From: Duganella sp. CF458
GTDB taxonomy: Bacteria; Pseudomonadota; Gammaproteobacteria; Burkholderiales; Burkholderiaceae_D
Assembly: GCF_900113115.1 (NCBI RefSeq)
Contig: NZ_FOOF01000002.1
Coordinates: 124,001-188,000 of the forward strand
Direction: 5' to 3'
DNA length: 64,000 nt
The translations under genes and the position numbers were made by a program. The notes under the pieces were generated by a model. The model did not search any database and was not told where the DNA came from. It was given only the letters and a program-made list of their open reading frames with translations. Shown piece by piece: positions 54,583-63,285 of this stretch; position 1 is the first letter of the stretch, and each line of letters opens with the position of its first letter.

Positions 54583-55224
54583 ATGACTTTCACCACCTGG
54601 ATCACCTTTGTCATCGCTGCCTGCATCATTGCCGTGTCGCCTGGCTCAGGCGCCGTATTATCGATGTCGCATGGCTTGTCGTATGGCGTGAAGCGCACCT
54701 CCGCCACCATCCTCGGCCTGCAACTGGGCTTGCTGCTGGTGCTGGCGATTGCCGGCGCGGGCGTCGGCTCCCTGTTGCTCGCCTCCGAATTCGCCTTCAG
54801 CGTGGTGAAGACCGTCGGTGCCCTGTACCTGATCTGGCTCGGGATCAGCCAGTGGCGTGCCAAGGTCGCCGCCGGCCAGGGCGTCCAGGCGGCGCAAACC
54901 GCGCTGCCATCGTTCCGCAAGCGTTTCATGACCGGTTTCCTGACCAATGCCACCAACCCCAAGGGCATCATTTTCATGGTGGCGGTGCTGCCGCAGTTCA
55001 TCAACCAGCATGCGCCCGTGCTGCCGCAGCTGGCCATCCTGGCTGCCACGATGTTTGCGATCGACCTGGTGGTCATGCATGGCTACGCTTTCCTGGCCGC
55101 GTCGATGCAGCGCTTCTTCCGTGAATCTGCTGCCATCAAGATGCAAAATCGCGTATTCGGCGGGCTCCTGATGTTTATCGGCGGCGCCCTGTTCTTCGTC
55201 AAGCGGGGAGGCTCCCAGGCATGA
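54583..55224 (+). CDS. LysE/RhtB-family amino-acid exporter
   Basis: 213 residues. Six hydrophobic helices; [19 protein letters not shown] and [19 protein letters not shown] mark the start of the family, and [22 protein letters not shown] is the conserved middle. It should export an amino acid or homoserine-type metabolite. It overlaps the DUF1653 gene by four bases (ATGA). Confidence 0.9.
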   Translation: MTFTTWITFVIAACIIAVSPGSGAVLSMSHGLSYGVKRTSATILGLQLGLLLVLAIAGAGVGSLLLASEFAFSVVKTVGALYLIWLGISQWRAKVAAGQGVQAAQTALPSFRKRFMTGFLTNATNPKGIIFMVAVLPQFINQHAPVLPQLAILAATMFAIDLVVMHGYAFLAASMQRFFRESAAIKMQNRVFGGLLMFIGGALFFVKRGGSQA

Positions 55225-55412
55225 GCACCCAATTCCGGCATTACAAAGGCGGGCTTTACGAGCTGGTGTGCGAAGCCACGCTGGAATCCGACCACAGCAC
55301 GATGATCGTGTACAAGGCAGCCAACGGCTCCATCTGGTGCCGCCCGCGCGAGGTTTTCTTCGAAATCATTGAGGTGGATGGCAAGCAGGTGCAGCGCTTC
55401 ACCCCCATTTGA
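55221..55412 (+). CDS. DUF1653 family small protein
   Basis: 63 residues. FRHYKGGLYELVCEATLESD, then MIVYKAANGSIWCRPREVFFE, is the DUF1653 pattern. It is a short beta-barrel-like domain of unknown function. Translationally coupled to the exporter through an ATGA overlap. Confidence 0.87.
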   Translation: MSTQFRHYKGGLYELVCEATLESDHSTMIVYKAANGSIWCRPREVFFEIIEVDGKQVQRFTPI

Positions 55413-55503
55413 AATTATTTGTAACATGGGTCCTCGCCAAGGAGGCTCAGGCGTTATATAAAAAAACGAAAACGCCTAAGAACGTTCCCTTGGAGAGATA
55501 GAA

Positions 55504-57393
55504 ATGAGCCGCAAGATTGCGCAGTTCCTGATGCTGGCAGCGTTGGTCGCAGTGACCTCGGTTGCCATGGCCGACCCGCCCGCCCGGGTGGGCCGGGTCA
55601 CCGTCACCGAAGGCCGGGTGACCATGCTCGTCAATGGCGAGGAAGAATCCGGCAACCTGATGAACTGGCCGGTCACCAGTGAAAACCACCTGACTACGGC
55701 CTCCGGCGCCCGTGCGGAATTCCGCGTCGGCTCCGCTGCCATCCGCCTGGACGGCGATACCGACCTCGAGGTGCAGGAGCTGGATGACGATCGCCTGGTG
55801 CTGCGCCTGAATTACGGTACCGCCGCCGTGCGTGTGCGCGATCCCGGCATGCTCAATGAATTCGAATTCCTCACGCCGCAAGCCCGCGTCACGCTGACCG
55901 AACCCGGCTCCTTCCGCATCGATACCGAGCGCGCGCCCGATACCACGGTTGTCAATGTTTTCGCCGGCAACGTCCGCGTGGAAGGCGCCGGCAGCATGCT
56001 GACCGCCCGCTCCGGCAAGCGCGTGGAAGTGCGCGGCGACGATATCTTTACCGCGCTGGCAAGGCGTGATGATTTCGACAACTGGGTCTCCGGCCGCGAC
56101 CGCCGCGACGAAGGCACGGTCGCTTCGCGCTATGTGCCTGCTGACATGACCGGTTACGAAGACCTGGACAATTACGGCAACTGGGTCGAAGACCGTGAGT
56201 ACGGCAACGTCTGGTTCCCGCGCGCCGTGCCGGTTGGCTGGGCGCCTTACCGCGACGGCCGCTGGGTCTGGATTTCGCCATGGGGCTGGACCTGGGTCGA
56301 TAACTCGCCTTGGGGCTATGCGCCATTCCACTACGGCCGCTGGGTCGTGGTGAGCGGCCGCTGGTGCTGGACGCCAGGGCGCGTGGTGGGCCGCCCGGTG
56401 TGGTCGCCGGCGCTGGTGGGCTGGGTCGGCGGCAACAACTGGAGCGTGAGTTTTGGTTCCGGCCATTCAGGTCCGGCAGTGGGCTGGTACCCGCTGAGCC
56501 CACGCGACCGCTATGTGCCGGCTTACCGCGTCTCGTCGGATTTCGAGCGCCGCCTGATCTGGAATCATCGCACCAACGAGCGCTGGCATGAGCGCCACCG
56601 GGACCGCGACCATGATGGCCGCCGGGATGGCGTGACTGCCCTGCCGAGCGACCAGTGGGGCCGTGGCCGGCATATTCCGGTGCATAACGGGGCGCGCGTC
56701 ACGCCGCAGGATGTGCGCAACGTCCCGATCATGACGGCACCGCCGGTACTGTCCTCCAGCCTGCAGCGGCCGCAACGCCAGCAGGATGGGCAGCAGAACC
56801 GCGACGAGCGCTTCAACCGGGATCGGGACGATCGCTTCAACCGCCAGGACCGCCGCGCCGAGCGTCCGGAACAGCAACGCCAGCCGTTGTTGCAGACCCA
56901 GCCGCAGCAGCAGCCTCAACCTCAGCAGATTACCTCGCAGCCGCAGCAGCCGCGCCAAAACTGGACGCGCACCGACAATGACGATCGCGACAACTGGCGG
57001 GGCCGCAACATGCGTGAGGAGCCGCGTCGTTCAGGCATCATTACTGCGACTCAGCAGCCGCCCCAATTGCAAGTCGCGCCGCCGCAAGTGCAGCAACCAC
57101 AGCAGCAACCGCAGCCCCAGCGCATGGAACAGCCGCGTCACGAACCGCGCTTCGGCGGCGGCGAGCGTGAAGACCGGGGCCGCCGCGAAGCGCCGCAAAT
57201 CCAGACCGCCCCGGCCCGCCCGGCGCAAATGTCGCCGCCGCCACAGCTGGCCCAACCGCAACCCCAGCCGCAGATGCAGCCTCAGCAGTCCCAACCGCAG
57301 CAACATTCACAGCCACAGCCACAGCGGCGGGACGCACGCGAGCGTGCCCAGGAACGTCAGGAACGCATGGATAACGAGGGAAATCGCCGCTAA
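55504..57393 (+). CDS. Exported FecR-like, Trp-rich, Gln/Arg-rich protein
   Basis: 629 residues. A signal peptide ends in AMA-DPP. A FecR-type domain (about 25-190) contains GRVTVTEGRVTMLVNG and RLNYGTAAVRVRD. A Trp-rich DUF6600-like block (about 215-345) has repeated GRWVWISPWGWTWVDN-type units. The last 280 residues are low-complexity, rich in Gln, Arg and Pro. In this architecture FecR is not next to a sigma factor or TonB receptor, so it is probably an envelope or matrix protein rather than an anti-sigma. A terminator follows at 57412. Confidence 0.82.
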   Translation: MSRKIAQFLMLAALVAVTSVAMADPPARVGRVTVTEGRVTMLVNGEEESGNLMNWPVTSENHLTTASGARAEFRVGSAAIRLDGDTDLEVQELDDDRLVLRLNYGTAAVRVRDPGMLNEFEFLTPQARVTLTEPGSFRIDTERAPDTTVVNVFAGNVRVEGAGSMLTARSGKRVEVRGDDIFTALARRDDFDNWVSGRDRRDEGTVASRYVPADMTGYEDLDNYGNWVEDREYGNVWFPRAVPVGWAPYRDGRWVWISPWGWTWVDNSPWGYAPFHYGRWVVVSGRWCWTPGRVVGRPVWSPALVGWVGGNNWSVSFGSGHSGPAVGWYPLSPRDRYVPAYRVSSDFERRLIWNHRTNERWHERHRDRDHDGRRDGVTALPSDQWGRGRHIPVHNGARVTPQDVRNVPIMTAPPVLSSSLQRPQRQQDGQQNRDERFNRDRDDRFNRQDRRAERPEQQRQPLLQTQPQQQPQPQQITSQPQQPRQNWTRTDNDDRDNWRGRNMREEPRRSGIITATQQPPQLQVAPPQVQQPQQQPQPQRMEQPRHEPRFGGGEREDRGRREAPQIQTAPARPAQMSPPPQLAQPQPQPQMQPQQSQPQQHSQPQPQRRDARERAQERQERMDNEGNRR

Positions 57394-57411
57394 ATAGGCC
57401 CCCCAGCCAAG

Positions 57412-57441
57412 GCCAGCCACTAACAATGGCTGGCTTTTTTT
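57412..57441 (+). terminator. Intrinsic terminator after the FecR-like gene
   Basis: GCCAGCCA and TGGCTGGC with a 7-base loop, followed by seven Ts (57435-57441). It is convenient for the plus-strand gene and overlaps the stop codon of the convergent CII-like gene by two bases. Confidence 0.85.
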
Positions 57442-57928
57442 ATTTGCCGGTCTTGGCGCGCTGGCGAATCCGTTCGCGCCACTCGCCCAGCGCCGACAGC
57501 GCGCCGTGGAACTCGCGCTCGATCAGGTCGGCTTCCGCCTCCGTCACCTTGCCATCGATCAGGGCTTCCGACACCGCCTCCGCCACCGCGCCCACCTGGG
57601 CCATCACCTTGCACACCGTCTGCGACAAATCGTCGTTGCTCACATCATCGGGGATCGGCACGATGAACGCCGCCATGCCATGCCGCGTCAGCAGCGCATG
57701 CAGCGGCAGCATGGCTTCATGCACGCCGGCCTTGTGGCACAGGTCGACGATGGTGGACACCTCCTCGAACGAAGGGTAATGCGAAGCGATGGTCGGCGAC
57801 AGCTTATTGCGCAGCACGTTGGCCGAGATGCCCATTTGCTGGGCAAGTGCCTCGATACCGCCCGGGAAAGTGCGCGCCACCTTGTAGAGCGCGTCATGCT
57901 GGTTCATGTCCAGGTATTTCTTAGTCAT
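57440..57928 (-). CDS. Phage regulatory CII-like (Phage_CP76) protein
   Basis: 162 residues. MNQHDALYKVARTFPGGIEALAQQMGISANVLRNKLSP carries the CII-type helix-turn-helix (landmark residues 8-45), then SHYPSFEEVSTIVDLCHKAG. It matches the family of P2-like phage regulators. There are no phage structural, integrase or attachment features around it, so it looks like a stand-alone chromosomal regulator. The start may be at MTKKYLD (57928) or MNQHDAL (57907). Confidence 0.8.
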   Translation of the reverse strand: MTKKYLDMNQHDALYKVARTFPGGIEALAQQMGISANVLRNKLSPTIASHYPSFEEVSTIVDLCHKAGVHEAMLPLHALLTRHGMAAFIVPIPDDVSNDDLSQTVCKVMAQVGAVAEAVSEALIDGKVTEAEADLIEREFHGALSALGEWRERIRQRAKTGK

Positions 57929-58023
57929 GGTGAAGCTGGCCTTTTTTTACCGATGCAGTCGGATTGTTTGAAAGATATGCTGATTTTCATCGAAAGTTTA
58001 ACTACCTGACAACGGTGAAATTC

Positions 58024-58908
58024 ATGTTCAAGCGCACTCGCTTCGCGGCCATCATGGCAATCGTGGTGGCCATTGTAGTCGCCAACACGGCCGATGCCCG
58101 CCCAGGCGGCTCATACCGCAGCGGCTTTTCGTCGGGCCGGAGCACGGTGTCGCGCAGCGTCAGCACCCCGAAACAGCCAAGCTTCGGCACCTTCGGCCAG
58201 CGCCAGTCGCAGCCGCCTGCTGCAGCGCGCGCGCCACAACGCGACTCGGCGATGTCGCGCGACCTGGACCGCCGCGCCGCGCAGGACCAGGCCATGCGGA
58301 CTTACGACACGCGGCGCGCCGCTGCCGGTGGCCAGTCCGCGCCCGGCAGCGTTGGCAGCGCCACGGCTTCCCGCGCCGGCGCCACGCCTCCGCTGCCACC
58401 GCTTGACCCGGTGCTTCCCGGCGGCCGAAGCGGCGCGAATGGCGGCTATAACAACGGTGCCTACGCCCAGCACGGTGCCCCAAGCAGCGGCTCGACCAGC
58501 GCACCAGCTCCCGTCATCGTCCGCGACAGCAGCAACGGCTGGCTATGGGGCATCGGCGGTTTCATGCTGGGCCGCGCCGCCAGCGGCCACGCTGCACCGG
58601 TCGCCCAGTCAGCCCAGGCGCCAGTGCCGGTAACGACCGCACCCGTTGACGTCAGCGGCAACACCGGCGCCATGGCAGACGCGGCAGGCGCAAGCGACAT
58701 CGCCGGGGCAGTGGTAGAAACGGCCCGCCAGTCGCAGGTGCAAGCCACGGCCGCCAAACCAGCTGCGCATGAATCGAGCACCCTGGCCAAGCTTGCCGTA
58801 GCCCTGTTGATCGGCGGCCTGGCCTGGCTGGCCTGGAAAGCCTTCCGCCTGATGGCAGGCGCGCAGGAAGTGAAAAAGAACGTCAACTACTCATTTGAAA
58901 GGAACTAA
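58024..58908 (+). CDS. Exported protein with C-terminal membrane anchor (unknown)
   Basis: 294 residues. A signal MFKRTRFAAIMAIVVAIVVANTADA is followed by a Gly/Ser-rich stretch (RPGGSYRSGFSSGRSTVSRS) and an Ala/Pro/Ser-rich low-complexity centre. NGWLWGIGGFMLGRAASGHA (about 178-197) could be a second membrane-associated segment. The helix LAVALLIGGLAWLAWKAFRLM near the end is a likely anchor. I do not recognise a domain. It is followed three bases later by a DUF2491 gene, so it probably works with it. Confidence 0.72.
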   Translation: MFKRTRFAAIMAIVVAIVVANTADARPGGSYRSGFSSGRSTVSRSVSTPKQPSFGTFGQRQSQPPAAARAPQRDSAMSRDLDRRAAQDQAMRTYDTRRAAAGGQSAPGSVGSATASRAGATPPLPPLDPVLPGGRSGANGGYNNGAYAQHGAPSSGSTSAPAPVIVRDSSNGWLWGIGGFMLGRAASGHAAPVAQSAQAPVPVTTAPVDVSGNTGAMADAAGASDIAGAVVETARQSQVQATAAKPAAHESSTLAKLAVALLIGGLAWLAWKAFRLMAGAQEVKKNVNYSFERN

Positions 58909-58911
58909 GGA

Positions 58912-59703
58912 ATGGGCTGGAAAGATGCCATCGATTACCTGCGCAGCGGCGCCAAGCGCCGCGGTGTCGAAAGCGACGCCCCGCCGCCGGAAGACCGCGG
59001 CCTGCCGCTGGCAGCCAGGATCGGCAGCGTGGTGGAACTGCAAGCGTCGCCCCTGCTGCGCGCCAACGCCAACGGCTCCCTGGTCGCGTTGCCGGAAGCG
59101 GAAGACAGCCGGATCCTCGCCATTTCCCAGTTCAAGCTGTCGATGGCCGGCCGCCTCTACCGCTACTACCTGGCCAAGGGCGATGACGACGAACGCGAGA
59201 AGTTCCTCCAGCTGTATGTGGACGAGCACGGCGAGGTGAAGGAAATCCTGTATTGCACGCAGCTGGTGCGCTTCATCCCCACCACGGCGGAAGACCAGGA
59301 CGCCTTTACCGGCGCCGGCGGCGCGGGCCTGGGCGACCTGCAATTCAGCCTGTGGCGCAGCCAGCTCGAGGAAAGCGGCGTCGACAGCGCAGTGCTGGCC
59401 AGCGCCTTCGGCGAGCAGGAAGCGCTGGACTTCGAGCGCGATGTCGGCGACCCGAATGCCGGTTTCATCCCGCCCTTCACGGGCACCGAAACCCGCATCG
59501 ACGAAGCCAGCGGCATGCAAGGCCTGAAGCAAGAGCTGTACTTCATGCCCTACGCCCGGCAGTTGGGCGACGGCAGCAAGGAATATCTGCTGGTCACGAC
59601 GGAAATCCTCCAGAGCGTGAACGGCGATGCAAGGAAACGCGGGATTCACGTCGACTTCGTAGTGGGAATCCCGGTGGAGCAGGAACGGCTGGTCATCCAA
59701 TAA
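58912..59703 (+). CDS. DUF2491 family protein (YjfK-like)
   Basis: 263 residues. GLPLAARIGSVVELQASPLLRA, then YRYYLAKGDDDEREKFLQLYVDE, and the C-terminal YARQLGDGSKEYLLVTTEILQS are typical of DUF2491, the family of E. coli YjfK. No signal peptide is seen, so it is cytoplasmic. In enterobacteria yjfK lies next to yjfJ, a PspA-like gene. The same pairing is seen here. Biochemical function unknown. Confidence 0.85.
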   Translation: MGWKDAIDYLRSGAKRRGVESDAPPPEDRGLPLAARIGSVVELQASPLLRANANGSLVALPEAEDSRILAISQFKLSMAGRLYRYYLAKGDDDEREKFLQLYVDEHGEVKEILYCTQLVRFIPTTAEDQDAFTGAGGAGLGDLQFSLWRSQLEESGVDSAVLASAFGEQEALDFERDVGDPNAGFIPPFTGTETRIDEASGMQGLKQELYFMPYARQLGDGSKEYLLVTTEILQSVNGDARKRGIHVDFVVGIPVEQERLVIQ

Positions 59704-59749
59704 CGACCGCCGCATTGGTGAATTGAACTTAACTGAAAGGATGCAAAAA

Positions 59750-60520
59750 ATGAGCAACTCGAATGGCTGGGCCCTGACTGCACGACTGATTTCCAAGCAC
59801 TTTGGCGCCCTGGGCGACCGTGTGTCGGAAGCCATCGCCAGTTTTGACCCGGAAACGGCGACCGAGGCCGACCGCGACCGCCTGGCCGACACCCTGCGCA
59901 GCGCCGCCCAAAAGCTGGCCCAGGCCCGCGCCGCCTTCAACAAGGAGCGCGACGACGTGGTCCGCCTGCGCAAGCTGATCGACACCGACGAAAAAGCCAC
60001 CGGTACCCTGGCCGATCGCTTGGCCGCCGGCCAGATTTCGGAAGCCACGATCAACCTGTTCTGCGATGAGCTGGAAGCCAACAAAGGCCGCCTGCCGCAG
60101 GAAATCCAGGAGGAAGCCGACGCCCAGGCCTATATGGACGAGCTGCAAAAGATCGTCGACGCCCTGTCGCAACAGCTGGCCGACTTCGACGCCGCTGCGA
60201 AAAAGGCGATGCAAGCCCTGGCCCAGGCCAAGGCCCAGCGCGACTTGCAGCAAGTGCGCGCCGAGCGCCAGAGCCAGCTGGCCAACCTGTCGGGCATGCG
60301 CGGCAACACCAGCGCGCTGAACGCGTTGACCAAGCGCGCCCAGTCGATCGCCAACGAGGCCGAAGGCATGAAGATCGTCTCCGACATCGGGCAGCGCCCG
60401 TACGACCAGGCCGCCGAGATCGACGCGATCCGCAAATCCGTCACCAACCCGGCCAACGGCAGCGAATCCGCTCTGGAGCGCTTGCAGCGCCTGTCGAACA
60501 AGGCTCCTGAAGCGGCCTGA
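59750..60520 (+). CDS. PspA/IM30-like coiled-coil protein (YjfJ-like)
   Basis: 256 residues, almost wholly alpha-helical with heptad-like Ala/Gln/Arg-rich stretches (about 30-250). It begins SNSNGWALTARLISKHFGALGDRVSEAIASF. The length and helical pattern are like the PspA/YjfJ family, and its DUF2491 neighbour supports this. PspA proteins bind stressed inner membranes. The start at 59750 has AAAGGA eight bases upstream. A strong terminator follows. Confidence 0.7.
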   Translation: MSNSNGWALTARLISKHFGALGDRVSEAIASFDPETATEADRDRLADTLRSAAQKLAQARAAFNKERDDVVRLRKLIDTDEKATGTLADRLAAGQISEATINLFCDELEANKGRLPQEIQEEADAQAYMDELQKIVDALSQQLADFDAAAKKAMQALAQAKAQRDLQQVRAERQSQLANLSGMRGNTSALNALTKRAQSIANEAEGMKIVSDIGQRPYDQAAEIDAIRKSVTNPANGSESALERLQRLSNKAPEAA

Positions 60521-60570
60521 ACTTGAAAACCGGCCCTGCGGGGCCATATAGCTAACGATGTAAAATGGAA

Positions 60571-60605
60571 CCCGGCGCACTCGCACCGCGCCGGGTCTTT
60601 TTTTT
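60571..60605 (+). terminator. Intrinsic terminator after the PspA-like gene
   Basis: CCCGGCGC and GCGCCGGG with a 9-base loop, followed by TC and a T-rich run. It closes the three-gene unit and precedes ybeD. Confidence 0.9.
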
Positions 60606-60628
60606 GTTGTTACAAGATTGGAAATATC

Positions 60629-60907
60629 ATGACGAATCCCATCCCACCTGAAGAGTCCCTCATCGAGTATCCGAGCGACTTCCCGATCAAGGTGATGGGC
60701 GCTACCCACGACGCCTTCGCCACCACGATCATTGAAGTGGTGGTCGCGCACGACCCGACGTTCCATGAAGGCAAAATGGAATCGCGTCCATCGGCCAAGG
60801 GTAATTACACCAGCCTGACCTGCACCGTGCGCGCGACCAGCCGCGCGCAGCTCGACGACATTTACCGCGCGCTGTCCGGCCACCCGATGGTCAAGATGGT
60901 GCTCTAA
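60629..60907 (+). CDS. ybeD: YbeD/UPF0250 (DUF493) family protein
   Basis: 92 residues. The fold is ACT-like; LIEYPSDFPIKVMGATHDAF and ESRPSAKGNYTSLTCTVRATSRAQLDDIYRAL are the DUF493 signature. In many proteobacteria ybeD lies directly before lipB. Here a LysR/GST pair separates them. The last 17 bases overlap the tail of the convergent LysR gene. Confidence 0.92.
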   Translation: MTNPIPPEESLIEYPSDFPIKVMGATHDAFATTIIEVVVAHDPTFHEGKMESRPSAKGNYTSLTCTVRATSRAQLDDIYRALSGHPMVKMVL

Positions 60908-61784
60908 GGAGCTGGCTGCGGGCGATTTCCGCCTTCAGCCACTCACGGAATGCCCGCACCTGCGGTTTCTGCAGGGCGGCGGGCGGACTGACCAGGTAGT
61001 AATCATCCGGGCAAGGCGAAGCAATATCGAACAGCCGCACCAACTGGCCCGACGCAATCTCCTGCATCGCCACCACGTGGCGCACCAAGGCTACCCCGTC
61101 GCCATCGACGGCGGAGCGTATCAGCATCGATAAATCCTCGAACATCACGCCGCCGGAAGGCTCCGGCAAGTCCAGTCCGGCCGCCCGGAACCAGGGCGCC
61201 CAAGGTTCGTTCGAACGCAATAACGTGGCTTTCGCCAAGTCCTGTGGGCAAGCAGGCAGTTGTCCACCGCGATAGTGAGGACTCGCTACCGGGTAGTAAA
61301 TTTCCCCGATCAGCCGCTCCACGTCCAGCCCCGGATACTTGCCCCGCCCGAAGCGGATGCCGACATCGATCCCTTCCCGCACCAGGTCCTGCAACGCCCC
61401 GCTGGCCTGCAGGATCACCTCGATGGACGGGTGCTGCTCAATGAATTGTCCCAGCCGCGGTGCCAGCCAGCGCGCCGCAAACGAGGGAATCGCAGTCACG
61501 CTCAAACGCTGCACGCCTTCCGGCGGCCGCAGCTCGGCCGCGCCATCCGCCAACTCCGCCAGGCAGCGCGCCACGGTCGCCGCATAGCGCCGCGCCTCCG
61601 GCGTTGCCGTCACCTGGCGTCCGTTGCGGACGAACAGTTGCACGCCCAGCTCTTCCTCCAGTCCGCGCACCTGGTGGCTGATCGCGCCATGCGTCAGGCA
61701 AAGCTCCGCCGCCGCCCGCGAGAAATTCTCGTGACGGACCGCCGCCTCGAAGGCGCGCAGGGCGGACAAATTCGGCAAACGCAT
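60891..61784 (-). CDS. LysR-family regulator (GcvA-like)
   Basis: 297 residues. MRLPNLSALRAFEAAVRHENFSRAAAELCLTHGAISHQVRGLEEELG (residues 1-47 as landmark) is the GcvA-type helix-turn-helix start. The substrate domain contains RLSVTAIPSFAARWLAPRLGQF. It is divergent from the GST gene at 61889 and probably controls it. The start at 61784 is chosen on this family start. Its 3' end overlaps ybeD by 17 bases on the opposite strand. Confidence 0.9.
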   Translation of the reverse strand: MRLPNLSALRAFEAAVRHENFSRAAAELCLTHGAISHQVRGLEEELGVQLFVRNGRQVTATPEARRYAATVARCLAELADGAAELRPPEGVQRLSVTAIPSFAARWLAPRLGQFIEQHPSIEVILQASGALQDLVREGIDVGIRFGRGKYPGLDVERLIGEIYYPVASPHYRGGQLPACPQDLAKATLLRSNEPWAPWFRAAGLDLPEPSGGVMFEDLSMLIRSAVDGDGVALVRHVVAMQEIASGQLVRLFDIASPCPDDYYLVSPPAALQKPQVRAFREWLKAEIARSQLLRAPS

Positions 61785-61888
61785 ATCGTTGTGAGGAAAA
61801 CTAACCAGGCAATAGAAAATATATCGTTTTGGCAAGCATGAAGCAAGGCATACCATGTGAATAAACCTAACCAAGCCGGAGCCCCGCC

Positions 61889-62518
61889 ATGAGCCTCAAA
61901 CTGTATGTGGACAGCCAGTTCACCAGCCCGTATGCCATTTCCGCCTTCGTCGCCCTGCGCGAAAAAGGCCTCGATTTCGAGCTGGAAACCGTGGACCTGG
62001 AAGCCGGCAAGAACAAGGAACTGTCCTATACCGGCAAAGCCCTGACCGGTCGCGTACCCTGCCTGGTGCACAACGACTTCATGCTGACCGAGTCCAGCGC
62101 GATCACCGAGTACCTGGACGAGATGTTCCCAGCGCCTGAACACCGTGCCCTGTATCCGGTGCTGCCCCAAAAGCGCGCCGTCGCCCGCCAGATCCAGGCC
62201 TGGGTGCGCAGCGACCTGGGCGCACTGCGGGAAGAGCGCAGCACCTACACGGTGTTCTACCGCCGCGCCGAACAGCCGCTGTCCCCCACCGCCCAGGCGG
62301 CGGCGGATAAGCTGGTGCATTTGGCCGAGCGCGTGATCGACGGCCCCTACCTGTTCGGCCGCTGGTGCATCGCCGATACCGACCTGGCCATCATGCTGAG
62401 CCGCCTGGTGATGAACGGCGACCCGGTGCCGCAAAAGCTCAAGGATTATGTGGCGCACCAATGGCAGCGGGAGTCCTTGCAAGATTGGCTAAAGAACATC
62501 AACCTGATGCCAGCTTAA
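61889..62518 (+). CDS. Glutathione S-transferase family protein (YfcF-like)
   Basis: 209 residues. An N-terminal thioredoxin-like domain (LYVDSQFTSPYAISAFVALREKGLDFE; GRVPCLVHNDFMLTESSAITEYLDE) is followed by an all-helical GST domain with GPYLFGRWCIADTDLAIML. The resemblance is to YfcF, a GST with peroxidase activity. Divergent from the LysR gene. The glutathione-binding ES motif TESSAI is intact. Confidence 0.9.
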   Translation: MSLKLYVDSQFTSPYAISAFVALREKGLDFELETVDLEAGKNKELSYTGKALTGRVPCLVHNDFMLTESSAITEYLDEMFPAPEHRALYPVLPQKRAVARQIQAWVRSDLGALREERSTYTVFYRRAEQPLSPTAQAAADKLVHLAERVIDGPYLFGRWCIADTDLAIMLSRLVMNGDPVPQKLKDYVAHQWQRESLQDWLKNINLMPA

Positions 62519-62604
62519 GGAAATCGGCATAAAACTGCTTAGTCATTAAGCAGCCCAAGGGCTGGGCCGGTATAATGGCGGGGCTTTTCCCGACCTGTAG
62601 CCCT

Positions 62605-63273
62605 ATGCCTATCCAGCCGGCGGTGATCCGCCATCTCGGCCAAGCCGAATACGAGCCAACTTTCGCAGCGATGCGCGCCTTCACCGACGCGCGCCAGGAA
62701 GATACGCCCGACGAACTGTGGATCGTCGAGCACCCGCCCGTCTATACGCTGGGCCTGGGCGCCGACCGCGGCCACCTGCTGGCCGGTGCCACGTCGATTC
62801 CGACGGTGCAAACCGACCGCGGCGGCGAGGTGACCTTCCACGGTCCCGGCCAGGTCGTGGTCTACCTGATGATGGACCTGCGCCGCAACAAGAAAGGCGG
62901 CAAGCTGTACGCCCGCCAGTTCGTCAACAAGATCGAAGAAGCGATCATCAATGTGCTGGCCGCGTATAATCTCGCCGGCGAGCGCATCGAAGGCGCGCCC
63001 GGCATCTACATCGCCAACGGCCCGAAAAAAGGCGCCAAGATCGCCGCCCTCGGCTTGAAGGTGCGCGGCAATGGCTGCACCTACCACGGCGTATCGCTGA
63101 ACGTGGGCATGGACCTGGCCCCCTTCACCCGGATCAATCCCTGCGGTTACGCAGGCCTGGAAACCATCGACATGCGTTCGATGGGCGTGGATGTCCCGCT
63201 GGCCGATGTCCAGCAGGCCCTGGCCAATGAGCTGGTGAACCAGCTGCAGGTGGCCGAACCTGAATTAACCTGA
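62605..63273 (+). CDS. lipB: Octanoyl-ACP:protein octanoyltransferase LipB
   Basis: 222 residues. LipB moves octanoate from ACP to lipoyl domains, the first step of lipoate synthesis. [20 protein letters not shown] holds the substrate site, [12 protein letters not shown] has the conserved lysine, and [10 protein letters not shown] has the catalytic cysteine. The start [10 protein letters not shown] (62605) is usual; a start ten codons upstream is possible. Followed by lipA after 12 bases. Confidence 0.95.
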   Translation: MPIQPAVIRHLGQAEYEPTFAAMRAFTDARQEDTPDELWIVEHPPVYTLGLGADRGHLLAGATSIPTVQTDRGGEVTFHGPGQVVVYLMMDLRRNKKGGKLYARQFVNKIEEAIINVLAAYNLAGERIEGAPGIYIANGPKKGAKIAALGLKVRGNGCTYHGVSLNVGMDLAPFTRINPCGYAGLETIDMRSMGVDVPLADVQQALANELVNQLQVAEPELT

Positions 63274-63285
63274 AAGCAAGCAGCT

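Noticed and set aside
57440..60520. Prophage remnant around the CII-like gene
   Set aside because: No integrase, tail, capsid, lysis or attachment-repeat features are visible within several kilobases on either side.
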